NCBI RefSeq assembly: GCF_900104805.1 | Contig: NZ_LT629751.1 | Span: 2,585,001-2,649,000 of the forward strand | DNA length: 64,000 bases | Source of the DNA: Pseudomonas oryzae | GTDB lineage: Bacteria; Pseudomonadota; Gammaproteobacteria; Pseudomonadales; Pseudomonadaceae | Direction: 5' to 3' | Part shown: positions 47,682 through 56,246 of the stretch, one piece after another | Position numbering within the stretch: the stretch's first letter is position 1 | Layout: every line of letters begins with the position of its first letter | Position numbers and translations under genes: made by a program | The notes under the pieces: model-generated | What the model saw: only the letters and a program-made list of their open reading frames with translations | Databases searched by the model: none | Told to the model about the DNA's origin: nothing

Positions 47682-49001
47682 ATGAAGCGATTCGGCCTTC
47701 TGCGCCGCAGCCTGATCGGCACACTTCTACTATCGGGCTCCCTCTGTGCCTGGGCGGACGATGCCGCCCCGGCCTTGAACAGCGGCGACACGGCCTTCCT
47801 GGTGGTGTGCTCGCTGGTCGTGCTGCTGATGACCCTGCCCGGCCTCGGCCTGTTCTACGGCGGCATGGCGCGCAGCAAGAACGTGCTCTCGGTGCTGATG
47901 CAGGTATTTTCCGGCGCCGCGCTGATGGCGCTGCTGTTCGCCATCTACGGCTACAGCCTGACCTTCACCGACGGCGGCAGCCTGCAGGCGCTGATCGGCG
48001 GCACCGACAAGCTGTTCCTCCAGGGGGTCGGCCCGGACGCCCTGGTGGGCACGATTCCCGAGCTGCTGTACTTCCTGTTCATGCTGCTGTTCGCCGCGAT
48101 CACCCCGCCGATCATCGTCGGCGGCTTCGCCGAGCGCATGAAGTTCTCCGCAGTGATGGTGTTCATGGCGGTCTGGATGACCATCAACTACATCCCCATG
48201 GCGCACATGGCCTGGGGCGGCGGCTGGGTATTCGAACTCGGCGTGCAGGACTTCGCCGGCGGCAACGTGGTGCACCTCAACGTCGGCATCGCCGCGCTGG
48301 TCGGCGCCTGGCTGGTCGGCCGCCGCCGCGGCTTCGGCAGCGCGACCCTGTCGCCGCACAACATGACCATGACCGTCACCGGCGGCTGCCTGCTGTGGGT
48401 CGGCTGGCTGGGCTTCTGCGGCGGCTGCGTGCTGGCGGCCAACGGCTTCGCCATGCTGGTGATGGTCAACACCATGCTCGCCAGCTGCGCCGGCGCCCTG
48501 GCCTGGCTGCTGGTCGAGTGGGCGTACCGCGGCAAACCCAGCATGTTCGGCGCCGTTTCCGGGGCCATCGCCGGCCTGGTGGCCGTGACGCCGGCCTGCG
48601 GCTTCGTCGGCCCGATGGGCGCGATCGCCCTGGGCCTGATCGCCGCACCGATCTGCGTCTGGGCGGTCGACAAGCTCAAGCCGATGATCGGCCTCGACGA
48701 CGCCTTCGACGTGTTCGGCGTGCATGGCGTCGCCGGCATCGTCGGCGGCCTGCTGACCCCGGTGTTCGCCATGAGCGTGCTCGGCGGCCAGGGCTTCGCC
48801 GAAGGGCGCGACCTGTTCGATCAGCTGGTCGTCAACGGCGGCGCCATGCTGTTCAGCATCCTCTACTCGGCGCTCAGCAGCTGGGCGGCGTTCAAGCTCG
48901 CCGCCGTGCTGTGCGGCGGCCTGCGCGTGGACGAGGAACACGAGGTGGACGGCCTGGACCTCTCCTCCCACGGCGAAGCCGGCTACAAGTACGCCAACTG
49001 A
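47682..49001 (+). CDS. amt: Amt-type ammonium/methylamine transporter 1
   Basis: A 439-residue Amt-family channel with a cleavable signal peptide (ending near CAWADD) and about 11 membrane segments. The pore twin histidines are in GGNVVHLNVGIAALVG and DVFGVHGVAGIVGG. The outer gate region MAWGGGWVF and NMTMTVTGGCLLWVGW are typical of AmtB. It follows tdm by 56 bases on the same strand. No glnK lies next to it, so a role in methylated-amine or ammonium recapture is likely. Confidence 0.9.
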   Translation: MKRFGLLRRSLIGTLLLSGSLCAWADDAAPALNSGDTAFLVVCSLVVLLMTLPGLGLFYGGMARSKNVLSVLMQVFSGAALMALLFAIYGYSLTFTDGGSLQALIGGTDKLFLQGVGPDALVGTIPELLYFLFMLLFAAITPPIIVGGFAERMKFSAVMVFMAVWMTINYIPMAHMAWGGGWVFELGVQDFAGGNVVHLNVGIAALVGAWLVGRRRGFGSATLSPHNMTMTVTGGCLLWVGWLGFCGGCVLAANGFAMLVMVNTMLASCAGALAWLLVEWAYRGKPSMFGAVSGAIAGLVAVTPACGFVGPMGAIALGLIAAPICVWAVDKLKPMIGLDDAFDVFGVHGVAGIVGGLLTPVFAMSVLGGQGFAEGRDLFDQLVVNGGAMLFSILYSALSSWAAFKLAAVLCGGLRVDEEHEVDGLDLSSHGEAGYKYAN

Positions 49002-49332
49002 CGTGCGCGCCAGCCTGGCTGGCGCATGAGCCCGAGCCCCGGACCGCGCCAGCGACCGGGGCTCGCGCCTTTCCGGTACACGCCCGGCAGGCCCGGCGCC
49101 ACGACCCATTTGCAGGCACGCCCGTGCCGGCTTGGGCACCAGCGGGGCATCGGCACCGCTCCTGCCGCTGCCGCCGGCGAATAACTCTTTGAAATTCCGA
49201 CCATTCCACTCGGTGGCACAACGATTGCACTTGCAATCTGCGAATTATTTATAACTCAAGATAATACCCAAAGCCCTGACTCTCGATCTGCCCAACAAGG
49301 TTCGCCACTCAAAATCGCATCGAGGTTTCACT
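49002..49332. other. 331-base gap upstream of the second amt gene
   Basis: Contains the sigma-54 promoter at 49214-49229 and an AT-rich stretch after it. No gene seen. Confidence 0.6.
49214..49229 (+). promoter_or_regulatory. Sigma-54 (RpoN) promoter of the second amt gene
   Basis: TGGCAC-AACGA-TTGCA matches the -24/-12 consensus exactly, with GG (49215-49216) and GC (49227-49228) ten bases apart. The predicted start is near 49240, leaving a leader of roughly 90 bases to the ATG at 49333. Nitrogen control through NtrC is the usual arrangement for such genes. Confidence 0.88.
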
Positions 49333-50703
49333 ATGGAACAGGCAACGCCCACACTCGAAGAGCTGCACCAGCTCATCCGCATGTCCGACACCATCAACAT
49401 GGAGATCTTCTACTGGTGGTGCATCGCCTTCATGATCGTGATCCACGCCGGCTTCCTCTCCTACGAGATCGGCGCCTCGCGGCTGAAGAACGCGCTTACC
49501 GCCGGGGTGAAGAACATCCTCGCCTTCGCCTTCATCGTGCCGACCTTCTTCTTCTTCGGCTGGTGGATCTACAACGGCTTCGCCGGCGGCATCGTCCCCG
49601 ACCTGGCCGGCGCCGCGGCCAGCCTGCCGTGGAGCGCCAGCATGGGGCCCAACGTGCAGGACAACGCCACCGGCATCTTCTGGGCCGCCTTCGTGCTGTT
49701 CGCCGCCACCACCGCCTCGATCATGTCCGGGGCGATCATCGAGCGCACGCGGATGAGCGCCTTCATCGTCCTGGCGATCCTGCTCGGCTCGGTGGTGTGG
49801 ATCCTCGGTGCGGCCTGGAGCTGGCACCCGAAGGGCTGGATGACCAGCGAGTGGGGCTTCCATGACGTCGGCTGCGCCGGCGCGGTGCACCTGATCGCCG
49901 GCTTCTTCACCCTCGGCGTGGTGATGAACGTCGGTGCGCGCCTCGGCCGCTTCAACGCCGACGGCAGCGCCAACCCGATCGTCGGCCACAGCATGCCGAT
50001 GAGCGTGATCGGCCTGATGCTGGTGATCGTCGGCTTCTTCGGCTTCCTCGGCGGCTGCATCATCTACAACGTCGGCGGCCAGTGGACCAACATCTACGGC
50101 CAGCCGGCCACCCTGTCCGCCTTCGCCTTCAACGCCCTGATGGGCTTCGCCGGCGGCCTGATCGGCGCCTACCTGACCACCCGCGAGCCGTTCTGGATGA
50201 TGTCCGGCGGCCTGGTCGGCATCGTCTCGGTGGCGCCGGGGCTGGATGTCTACTACCCGCCGCTGGCCTACGTGATCGGCATGGGCGTGGCCGCCGCCGC
50301 GCCGCTGGTGCAGAACCAGCTGGTTCGCCGCGGCCTCGACGACGCGGTCGGTGCCTTCGCCGTGCACGGCTTCGGCGGCTTCGCCGGGCTGGCGATCAGC
50401 GGCCTGTTCCTCGCCGGCTACCCGAACGTCGCCGAAGGCGCCCCGGCGGTGAACTTCCTCGGCCAGCTCGGCGGCGCCGTGGTGCTCGCCGCGCTGGGCT
50501 TCCTCCCCGGCTACCTGGTGTCCCTGGCGATGAAGAAGGCCGGCTGGCTGCGCGTGCCGGCGCACGCCGAGGAGCGCGGTCTGGATCTGGTCGAGGTGCC
50601 GGCGCAGGCCTATCCGGAATGGGCGATCACCGGCGCCAGCACCACAGTGGCGGCCAGTGCACCGGCAGTCCAGCCCTCGATGATCCAGGCCAAGACCGCC
50701 TGA
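49333..50703 (+). CDS. Amt-type transporter 2 (divergent)
   Basis: A 456-residue Amt-family protein, clearly distant from the first. It has no cleavable signal peptide and opens with a soluble stretch EELHQLIRMSDTINMEIFYWW. The twin pore histidines are retained (DVGCAGAVHLIAGFFTLG and GAFAVHGFGGFAG), but the surrounding sequence differs from AmtB, and a long C-terminal tail (about 400-456) follows the last membrane segment. The sigma-54 promoter indicates nitrogen control. It may transport ammonium or methylated amines. Confidence 0.85.
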   Translation: MEQATPTLEELHQLIRMSDTINMEIFYWWCIAFMIVIHAGFLSYEIGASRLKNALTAGVKNILAFAFIVPTFFFFGWWIYNGFAGGIVPDLAGAAASLPWSASMGPNVQDNATGIFWAAFVLFAATTASIMSGAIIERTRMSAFIVLAILLGSVVWILGAAWSWHPKGWMTSEWGFHDVGCAGAVHLIAGFFTLGVVMNVGARLGRFNADGSANPIVGHSMPMSVIGLMLVIVGFFGFLGGCIIYNVGGQWTNIYGQPATLSAFAFNALMGFAGGLIGAYLTTREPFWMMSGGLVGIVSVAPGLDVYYPPLAYVIGMGVAAAAPLVQNQLVRRGLDDAVGAFAVHGFGGFAGLAISGLFLAGYPNVAEGAPAVNFLGQLGGAVVLAALGFLPGYLVSLAMKKAGWLRVPAHAEERGLDLVEVPAQAYPEWAITGASTTVAASAPAVQPSMIQAKTA

Positions 50704-50759
50704 GCCAATCCCCTGTATGCGCGGCGCTCAGCCGCCGCGCCCGATGAAGGAGCAACGCC

Positions 50760-50933
50760 ATGAGCAGTCCGATCAGCAGCTGGGAAGGCGCCAGCACCGT
50801 GTACACCTTCGCCGACAAACCGGCGGTGATGAGCGTGATCCTGATCCTCGCGGTCGCCCTGACCCTGTTCAGCATCTGGGCCACGGTGCGCCACGAGAAA
50901 CACAGCTACAGCAGCCCGATGACCAAGAAATGA
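50760..50933 (+). CDS. 57-residue single-pass membrane microprotein
   Basis: A short gene with a good ribosome site (AAGGAG, seven bases before ATG). The protein opens MSSPISSWEGAST, has one hydrophobic segment VMSVILILAVALTLFSIW at about 23-40, and a basic, polar tail ending SSPMTKK. It lies 56 bases after amt2 and before a hairpin, so it is probably in the same transcript. The position suggests an accessory subunit of the transporter; no family recognised. Confidence 0.7.
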   Translation: MSSPISSWEGASTVYTFADKPAVMSVILILAVALTLFSIWATVRHEKHSYSSPMTKK

Positions 50934-50939
50934 CCCCGC

Positions 50940-50963
50940 CGGGGCCGGCTGCGGCCGGCCCCG
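50940..50963 (+). terminator. Hairpin ending the amt2-microprotein transcript
   Basis: CGGGGCCGGC and GCCGGCCCCG form a 10-bp stem with a 4-base loop, 7 bases after the microprotein stop. A weak pyrimidine tract follows. Confidence 0.6.
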
Positions 50964-51385
50964 CATCTTCCCCTAAGGCTACCGTGCGCCCCCCGAACTC
51001 CCCCTGCACCGGACCGGCCGGAGACAACCTGCCGTCAAGTAATCGTGACAGTTTTCGGTGATTTCTCGCGCAATCGATCTTGCAAACAGCCAAAACCCCC
51101 GAAGCATCGCCCCTATACTCGCCTCGCCACAAGCGCTGCCGAACCTCTCCAGCGGAATGCCCTGCACGGCGTCGCTCACGCCAGGTTCGACCTTGTGGCA
51201 CATGGATAGTCAGGATGCAGTCCGCTGCCAGCACCCCGGCAGCCTCCGGATCGTGACCGGTTTCCCCCGAGGAGCAGCGCCCCGACCGGGCGCGCCCCTC
51301 CCCGGCCACCGACCTTCGGAAAGGCATTTCCGAGCCCGCAGGAACTACCCCTACCGCGGTACACAACAACAAGAGGAACCCCTCG
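50964..51385. promoter_or_regulatory. Promoter and long structured leader of the AGCS gene
   Basis: A -10-like TATACT lies at 51114-51119, which would give a leader of about 260 bases. It is GC-rich with several hairpins (for example GCGCCC/GGGCGC near 51279-51295). A stretch CCCCGAGGAGCAG near 51265 recalls, without matching, the glycine-riboswitch core. A CA motif AACAACAA (51365-51372) sits directly before the GAGGAA ribosome site. Confidence 0.4.
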
Positions 51386-52765
51386 ATGGAATCCCTGAAC
51401 AATCTGGTCAACGCTCTCAACGGTCTGGTCTGGGGTCCGCCCATGCTGGTCCTCATCCTCGGCACCGGCCTGTTCCTGATGCTGAGCCTCAAGTTCATGC
51501 CGCTGGCCAGGATCGTCACCGCCTTCGGCCTGCTCTGGCAGGGGCGCAAGAAGGACGACGACGGCTCCGGCGAGATCAGCCCGTTCCAGGCGCTGATGAC
51601 CTGCCTGGCCGCCACCGTCGGCACCGGCAACATCGCCGGCGTCGCCACCGCGATCTTCCTCGGCGGCCCCGGCGCGATCTTCTGGATGTGGTGCACCGCG
51701 CTGGTCGGCATGGCCACCAAGTACTGCGAAGTGGTGCTCGCCGTGCACTACCGCGAGAAGGACGAGCGCGGCGAGCACGTCGGCGGGCCGATGTACGCGA
51801 TCAAGAACGGCCTGGGCAAGAAGTGGGCGTGGATGGGCGGCGCCTTCGCCCTGTTCGGCGGCCTGGCCGGCTTCGGCATCGGCAACATGGTCCAGGTCAA
51901 CAGCATGGCCGACGCCCTCGGCGGCTCCTTCGGCGTGCCGGACTGGGTCACCGGCGTGGTCACCATGCTGATCACCGGGGTGGTGATCCTCGGCGGCATC
52001 AAGCGCATCGGCAAGGTCGCCGAGGCCCTGGTGCCGGCCATGTGCGTGGGCTACATCATCGCCGCGCTGACCGTGCTGGTGCTCAACGCCGAGGCCATCC
52101 CCGGCGCCTTCGCGCTGATCTTCGAGCACGCCTTCAACCCGGCGGCGGCCACCGGTGGCTTCGCCGGCGCCGCGGTGATGGCGGCGATCCGCTTCGGCGT
52201 GGCCCGCGGCATCTTCTCCAACGAGGCGGGCCTGGGTACCGCCGGCATCGCCCAGGCCGCCGGCACCACCCACAGCTCGGTGCGTTCGGGCCTGATCGGC
52301 ATGCTCGGCACCTTCATCGACACCATCCTGGTGTGCAGCATGACCGCCCTGGTGATCCTCACCACCGGCGCGTGGACCAGCGGCGCCAGCGGCGCGGCGC
52401 TGTCCAGCGCGGCCTTCGAGACCGCCCTGCCCGGCGTCGGCCAGTACCTGCTGGCCCTGGCCCTGATGGTGTTCAGCTACACCACCATCCTCGGCTGGAG
52501 CTACTACGGCGAGCGCTGCTGGGAGTACCTGGTCGGCACCCGGGCGATCCTGCCGTTCCGCATCCTCTGGGTGCTGGCGATCCCCTTCGGCGCCGTCGCC
52601 CAGCTGGACTTCGCCTGGCTGGTCGCCGACACCCTCAACGGCCTGATGGCGATCCCCAACCTGATCGCCCTGGTGCTGCTCAGCCCGGTGGTGGTCAAGC
52701 TGACCCGCGAGTACTTCGCCAAAGCGGCGAGCACCCGCGCCGCCAGTCTGCCGCAGAACAACTGA
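51386..52765 (+). CDS. Sodium:alanine/glycine symporter (AGCS family)
   Basis: A 459-residue AGCS transporter. Signatures include CLAATVGTGNIAGVATAIFLGGPGAIFWMW (about 72-101), GGPMYAIKNGLGKKWAW and FSNEAGLGTAGIAQAAGTTHS near 280-300. About 11 membrane segments. It imports alanine or glycine with sodium. It is the last gene of the methylated-amine region by position; functional linkage is not proven. Confidence 0.93.
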   Translation: MESLNNLVNALNGLVWGPPMLVLILGTGLFLMLSLKFMPLARIVTAFGLLWQGRKKDDDGSGEISPFQALMTCLAATVGTGNIAGVATAIFLGGPGAIFWMWCTALVGMATKYCEVVLAVHYREKDERGEHVGGPMYAIKNGLGKKWAWMGGAFALFGGLAGFGIGNMVQVNSMADALGGSFGVPDWVTGVVTMLITGVVILGGIKRIGKVAEALVPAMCVGYIIAALTVLVLNAEAIPGAFALIFEHAFNPAAATGGFAGAAVMAAIRFGVARGIFSNEAGLGTAGIAQAAGTTHSSVRSGLIGMLGTFIDTILVCSMTALVILTTGAWTSGASGAALSSAAFETALPGVGQYLLALALMVFSYTTILGWSYYGERCWEYLVGTRAILPFRILWVLAIPFGAVAQLDFAWLVADTLNGLMAIPNLIALVLLSPVVVKLTREYFAKAASTRAASLPQNN

Positions 52766-52797
52766 GCCCTCGGGCGGCCGCCGGCCGCCCGTCCCCC

Positions 52798-52831
52798 GCG
52801 CATGCCCCTGCCCCGTGTCAGGGGCATGCGC
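52798..52831 (+). terminator. Terminator-like hairpin after AGCS
   Basis: GCGCATGCCCCTG pairs exactly with CAGGGGCATGCGC over 13 bp around an 8-base loop, followed by GTTTGT. Located 33 bases after the stop. Confidence 0.7.
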
Positions 52832-53136
52832 GTTTGTGGGGCAGCCCCGTTCCGCCACGGCGCAGCCCGCGGCGCCGTGGCGACGGCCGTGCGCCGCAGC
52901 TGCGGTGCAGGGCGCGGCACAGGGCCTGCAGCCCCGGCCCCAAAGCTGGCATGGAAGATGCTTTCAAACTCTCGACTGAATGATGCGGAGCCACCTTGCC
53001 GTGTACGACCCGGGTGGCGGCGCCGGTCTGGCGACCGGCGACCCTTCTGGCAGTACCGCACAACAACAATCGTGATGAAACAGGCAGCGCGACCTGGCCG
53101 GTGCTTCACCCCACTCCCGCTGCGCCGAGGTGCACC
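52832..53136. other. Leader region of the B3/4 gene
   Basis: GC-rich, no gene. A CA motif AACAACAA (53062-53069) lies 68 bases before the B3/4 start and suggests Hfq/Crc binding, though it is not next to the ribosome site. Confidence 0.4.
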
Positions 53137-53799
53137 ATGCTCAACCCCGTCTTCCGTCTGGAAACCCCCGCCGGCCTGGGCCTCAAGGCCATCGCCTTCA
53201 CCCTGCACGGGCTCGACAACCACCACTACTCGGAGCGACTGCTGGAGCGCCTGCGCCACCTGCGCGAGAGTTTCGATCCCAGCCACAGCCTCACCTGCCA
53301 GCACGGCTTCCAGGCCCTGCGCCAGCAGATCGAGCGCTCGCCCCGGCGCTTTCCGCCCTCGCCGCTGGCGCTGTTCGAGCAGAACCGCCGCCAGGGCGGG
53401 CTGCGCCCCATCGCCCCGGTGGTCGACCTGTACAACCAGTGGTCGCTGAACAGCGGGCTGTCGATCGGCGCCCACGACCTGCAGCGCCTGCGCCTGCCGG
53501 TGCGCCTGGCGCTCACCCGCGGCAGCGAGCTGTTCCGCCCGCTCGGCCGCGCCGCCAACGAGGAAGCCGAGAGCCTGCCGGCCGGCGAGTACGCCTACTT
53601 CGACGCCAACGGCCAGGTCATCTGCCGCATGGAGTACCGCCAGGCCGCGGCCAGCGCCCTGCAGCCGGACTCCAGCGCCGCGCTGTTGATCGTCCAGGGC
53701 CATGCGCAGACGCCCGACGACTACCTGAAGAGCATCGCCGCCGCGCTGAAGAGCGACCTGCTCGACCTCTGCACCGGCAGCCTGCGCCGCGCCGGCTGA
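53137..53799 (+). CDS. B3/B4 tRNA-binding-domain protein
   Basis: A 220-residue protein with the B3/B4 fold found in the editing domain of phenylalanyl-tRNA synthetase beta chains. Recognisable parts are IAPVVDLYNQWSLNSGLSIGAHDL (about 89-112) and LPAGEYAYFDANGQVICRMEYRQ (about 149-171). Stand-alone B3/B4 proteins may edit mischarged tRNA or bind tRNA; their roles are not established. GAGG precedes the ATG at 53137. Confidence 0.8.
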   Translation: MLNPVFRLETPAGLGLKAIAFTLHGLDNHHYSERLLERLRHLRESFDPSHSLTCQHGFQALRQQIERSPRRFPPSPLALFEQNRRQGGLRPIAPVVDLYNQWSLNSGLSIGAHDLQRLRLPVRLALTRGSELFRPLGRAANEEAESLPAGEYAYFDANGQVICRMEYRQAAASALQPDSSAALLIVQGHAQTPDDYLKSIAAALKSDLLDLCTGSLRRAG

Positions 53800-53825
53800 G
53801 GAGACACGCAGGATGGGCGGAAAAA

Positions 53826-53841
53826 CGTGACATAGCTCACG
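53826..53841. promoter_or_regulatory. Vfr/CRP-like dyad
   Basis: CGTGA-CATAGC-TCACG is a symmetric match to TGTGA-N6-TCACA with C/G at the outer positions. It lies about 180 bases before the gene at 54014 and 27 bases after the preceding stop codon. Confidence 0.4.
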
Positions 53842-54013
53842 ATAAGCCGGCATCTGCGCGCATTTTTCCACTATGCCAGTAAGACCTTGATCGACTTCGA
53901 CGGAGTGCCCCGCTTGGGCATACTGGGCATGGTATCGGCGAGAGCCTGTCGTTGTCCGGCAGCTCTCGTTCCCTGGCTGCTAATCAACACCCATTAGAAA
54001 GAACTAGAAAAAC

Positions 54014-54481
54014 ATGGAAATCCGCTGCGCTGCACTCGGCTTTGCACTCCTGGCAACTTCCACCCTCGCACTGGCCGACAACAATCCGGCCAAGATGCCC
54101 TACAACCTGATCGACCTTCCGGTCAAGGAAGCCGCCACCCGCGTCGGCGTGCAACCCAACCAGGCCAACAACATCGTCTTCGACACCGACAAGCACCACG
54201 TCTTCCTGGAGGCCGACGGCAACACCGTGGGCTATGCCGACGTCGAGTTCCGCGGCAACCCGCCGTGCAGCCAGAAGCAGGCCATCGACTCGGCGGCCGC
54301 CCTGCAGAGCCTGGGCATCAACGCCAGCGAACTCGAGCTGGCCATCGACAAGACCGACAACCACACCTACTACGACCACAAGCGCGGTCTGAAGGTGAGC
54401 GTCTCCTGCAACTACGAAGGCGCTCCGCTGACCGTCGGCTTCAGCCGCAAGCAGTACAACGTGCTGATGGGCACTCGCTGA
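54014..54481 (+). CDS. Exported hypothetical protein
   Basis: A 155-residue protein with signal peptide MEIRCAALGFALLATSTLALA. The mature part has two cysteines (NPPCSQKQ and VSVSCNYEG) that could form a disulfide, and a conserved-looking LPVKEAATRVGVQPNQANNIVFD. No domain recognised. It has its own promoter region with a CRP/Vfr-like site. Confidence 0.7.
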   Translation: MEIRCAALGFALLATSTLALADNNPAKMPYNLIDLPVKEAATRVGVQPNQANNIVFDTDKHHVFLEADGNTVGYADVEFRGNPPCSQKQAIDSAAALQSLGINASELELAIDKTDNHTYYDHKRGLKVSVSCNYEGAPLTVGFSRKQYNVLMGTR

Positions 54482-54524
54482 GTCGCCAGGGTTCTCTCCG
54501 CGCCACGGAAGGCGCACCTCCCCC

Positions 54525-54548
54525 GTCCGCCCAGACGGATGGGCGGAC
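54525..54548. terminator. Terminator-like hairpin between convergent genes
   Basis: GTCCGCCCA and TGGGCGGAC form a 9-bp stem with a 6-base loop between the exported protein and the MBL-fold gene. No T tract. Confidence 0.55.
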
Positions 54549-54571
54549 CGCCAGGCCCGCCCGCTCCCGCC

Positions 54572-55570
54572 TCAACGCGCGCCGCGCAGCGGCCCGTACT
54601 CCACCGGTACCCAGGCGTAGCCCTGCGTCTCGGCCCGCACATGGCCGATGCCGGGGAACGGCAGGTGCGCACCGGCCACCCACAGCCTGTCGCGAGCCGT
54701 CTCGGCGAGCAGCTTCTGCCGGCTGGCGATGGCCTGGGCGCCGTCCACGTCGAACTCGATGCTCACTTCCGGCCGGGCGAACTGCACCGCGTGGCTGTGC
54801 ACGATATCGCCCCACACGAGCAGACGGCTGTCGCCTGCGCTGAACAGGTAGCCGCTGTGCCCCGGCGTGTGGCCGGGGCTGGCCACGCTGCGCACTCCGG
54901 CGAGCCCCGGGCCGTCCGCGCCGTAGACCTTCAGGCGACCGGCGGCGCGGTAGGGCGCCACCGCGTCCTGCGCCATCCTGAAGAAGCCGCGCGCCGACTC
55001 GGGCGCCTGCGCCGCCACCTCGGCATTCAGCCAGTGATCCGCCTCGCCCTGGGGCACGTACACGGTGGCATTGGCGAAGGCCGCCTGGCCGCCGCCATCG
55101 AGCAGGCCGCAGGCGTGGTCGGGGTGCAGGTGGGTGAGCAGCACGCTGTCGATCTGCGCCGGCTGGTAGCCGGCGGCCCGGAGGTTGTCCTGGATCACCC
55201 CGAGGGTCGGCCCGAAGCACTGCGCCGCCCCGGTATCCACCAACACCAGCTGGCTGCCGGTGTTGATCAGGTAGGCATTGACCGCGGTCTGCACGCCCTG
55301 GCCCGACTCGACGAACATCCGCGCCAGCAGGCTCTGGATGTCCTCGGCACTGGCGCCCTTGAGCAGTTGCGGGGCGAGATCCACGTAGCCGTCGTACAGC
55401 GCGGTGACCTCGAAATCGCCCAGCGCCATGCGGTAGAAGCCCGGCACCTGGGCCTGCTGCCGGGCCGCCGGCGCGGCGCCGGCCAGCGGCGGCAGGCTGG
55501 CGGCCAGCGTGGTCGCGCCGAGCGCGCCGGCCAGCAGGATCGAACGGACAACAGTGGGGGAAAAGGCCAT
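54572..55570 (-). CDS. Exported MBL-fold metallohydrolase
   Basis: A 332-residue protein with signal peptide and mature start near APAARQQ. The zinc motif HLHPDH is at about residues 146-151, with downstream GHTPGHSGY (about 234) and the WGDIVHSH segment giving further ligands. This belongs to the methyl parathion hydrolase-like branch of the metallo-beta-lactamase fold. The physiological substrate is unknown. An antibiotic-resistance role is not implied. Confidence 0.85.
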   Translation of the reverse strand: MAFSPTVVRSILLAGALGATTLAASLPPLAGAAPAARQQAQVPGFYRMALGDFEVTALYDGYVDLAPQLLKGASAEDIQSLLARMFVESGQGVQTAVNAYLINTGSQLVLVDTGAAQCFGPTLGVIQDNLRAAGYQPAQIDSVLLTHLHPDHACGLLDGGGQAAFANATVYVPQGEADHWLNAEVAAQAPESARGFFRMAQDAVAPYRAAGRLKVYGADGPGLAGVRSVASPGHTPGHSGYLFSAGDSRLLVWGDIVHSHAVQFARPEVSIEFDVDGAQAIASRQKLLAETARDRLWVAGAHLPFPGIGHVRAETQGYAWVPVEYGPLRGAR

Positions 55571-55701
55571 TCACGAGTCTCCATGCGGTGGGGTATGCAC
55601 GCCTTCATGGCGTTGCCGGACTGTCGCAAGACACGCCGGCCCTGTCGAGGGGCAACGCCCCCGACCGGCCACGTCCGTCACCCGCAGCGCGGAGTCACGC
55701 C

Positions 55702-56217
55702 CTACTCGCTGCTCAGCACCAGCTCCACCATCAGATCGTCCGCCAGCGCCTCCAGATGCTGGCGCAGCAGGTGCAGGGGCATGCCGCCGGGCACGCCGAG
55801 CTCGGCCTCGGCGCGGAACAGCGGCTCGCTGCTCATCGGCGCCGACAACACCTCGGTGGTCAGGCTCTCGACGTTGACGCCGTGCTCGCTGAGCAGGCGG
55901 GTGATGTCGCGGACGATGCCGGGGCGGTCGTTGCCCACCAGCTCGAGGTGGATGGCCTGGCGCTCGGCGCCGGGCTCCGGGCCGCTGGGCGCCAGCAGGA
56001 CGCGTATGCCCTGGCCGGCCAGCGCCTGCAGGGCCTGCTCCAGCGCCGCATGGCGCTCGCCGGGCACCGCGACGCGCAGGATCCCGGCGAACTGCCCGGC
56101 CATGCGCGCCATGCGGCTCTCCAGCCAGTTGCCGCCCTGCTCGGCGACACAGTTCGCCAGTTTTTCCACCAGCCCCGGTTGGTCGGGGGCGATTACCGTC
56201 AATACCAGATGGTCCAT
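55702..56217 (-). CDS. gcvR: Glycine cleavage system repressor-like ACT protein
   Basis: A 171-residue protein of two ACT domains (about 3-75 and 88-165): LTVIAPDQPGLVEKLANCV and LELVGNDRPGIVRDITRLLSEHGVNVESL. In E. coli GcvR binds GcvA and glycine to repress gcv genes; Pseudomonas proteins of this family are annotated likewise, though the target may differ. The start at 56217 has an AGAGG site; a longer reading to 56250 is less likely. Confidence 0.85.
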   Translation of the reverse strand: MDHLVLTVIAPDQPGLVEKLANCVAEQGGNWLESRMARMAGQFAGILRVAVPGERHAALEQALQALAGQGIRVLLAPSGPEPGAERQAIHLELVGNDRPGIVRDITRLLSEHGVNVESLTTEVLSAPMSSEPLFRAEAELGVPGGMPLHLLRQHLEALADDLMVELVLSSE

Positions 56218-56246
56218 GCCGGGCCTCTCTGCAGTTGCGTGGGAAA

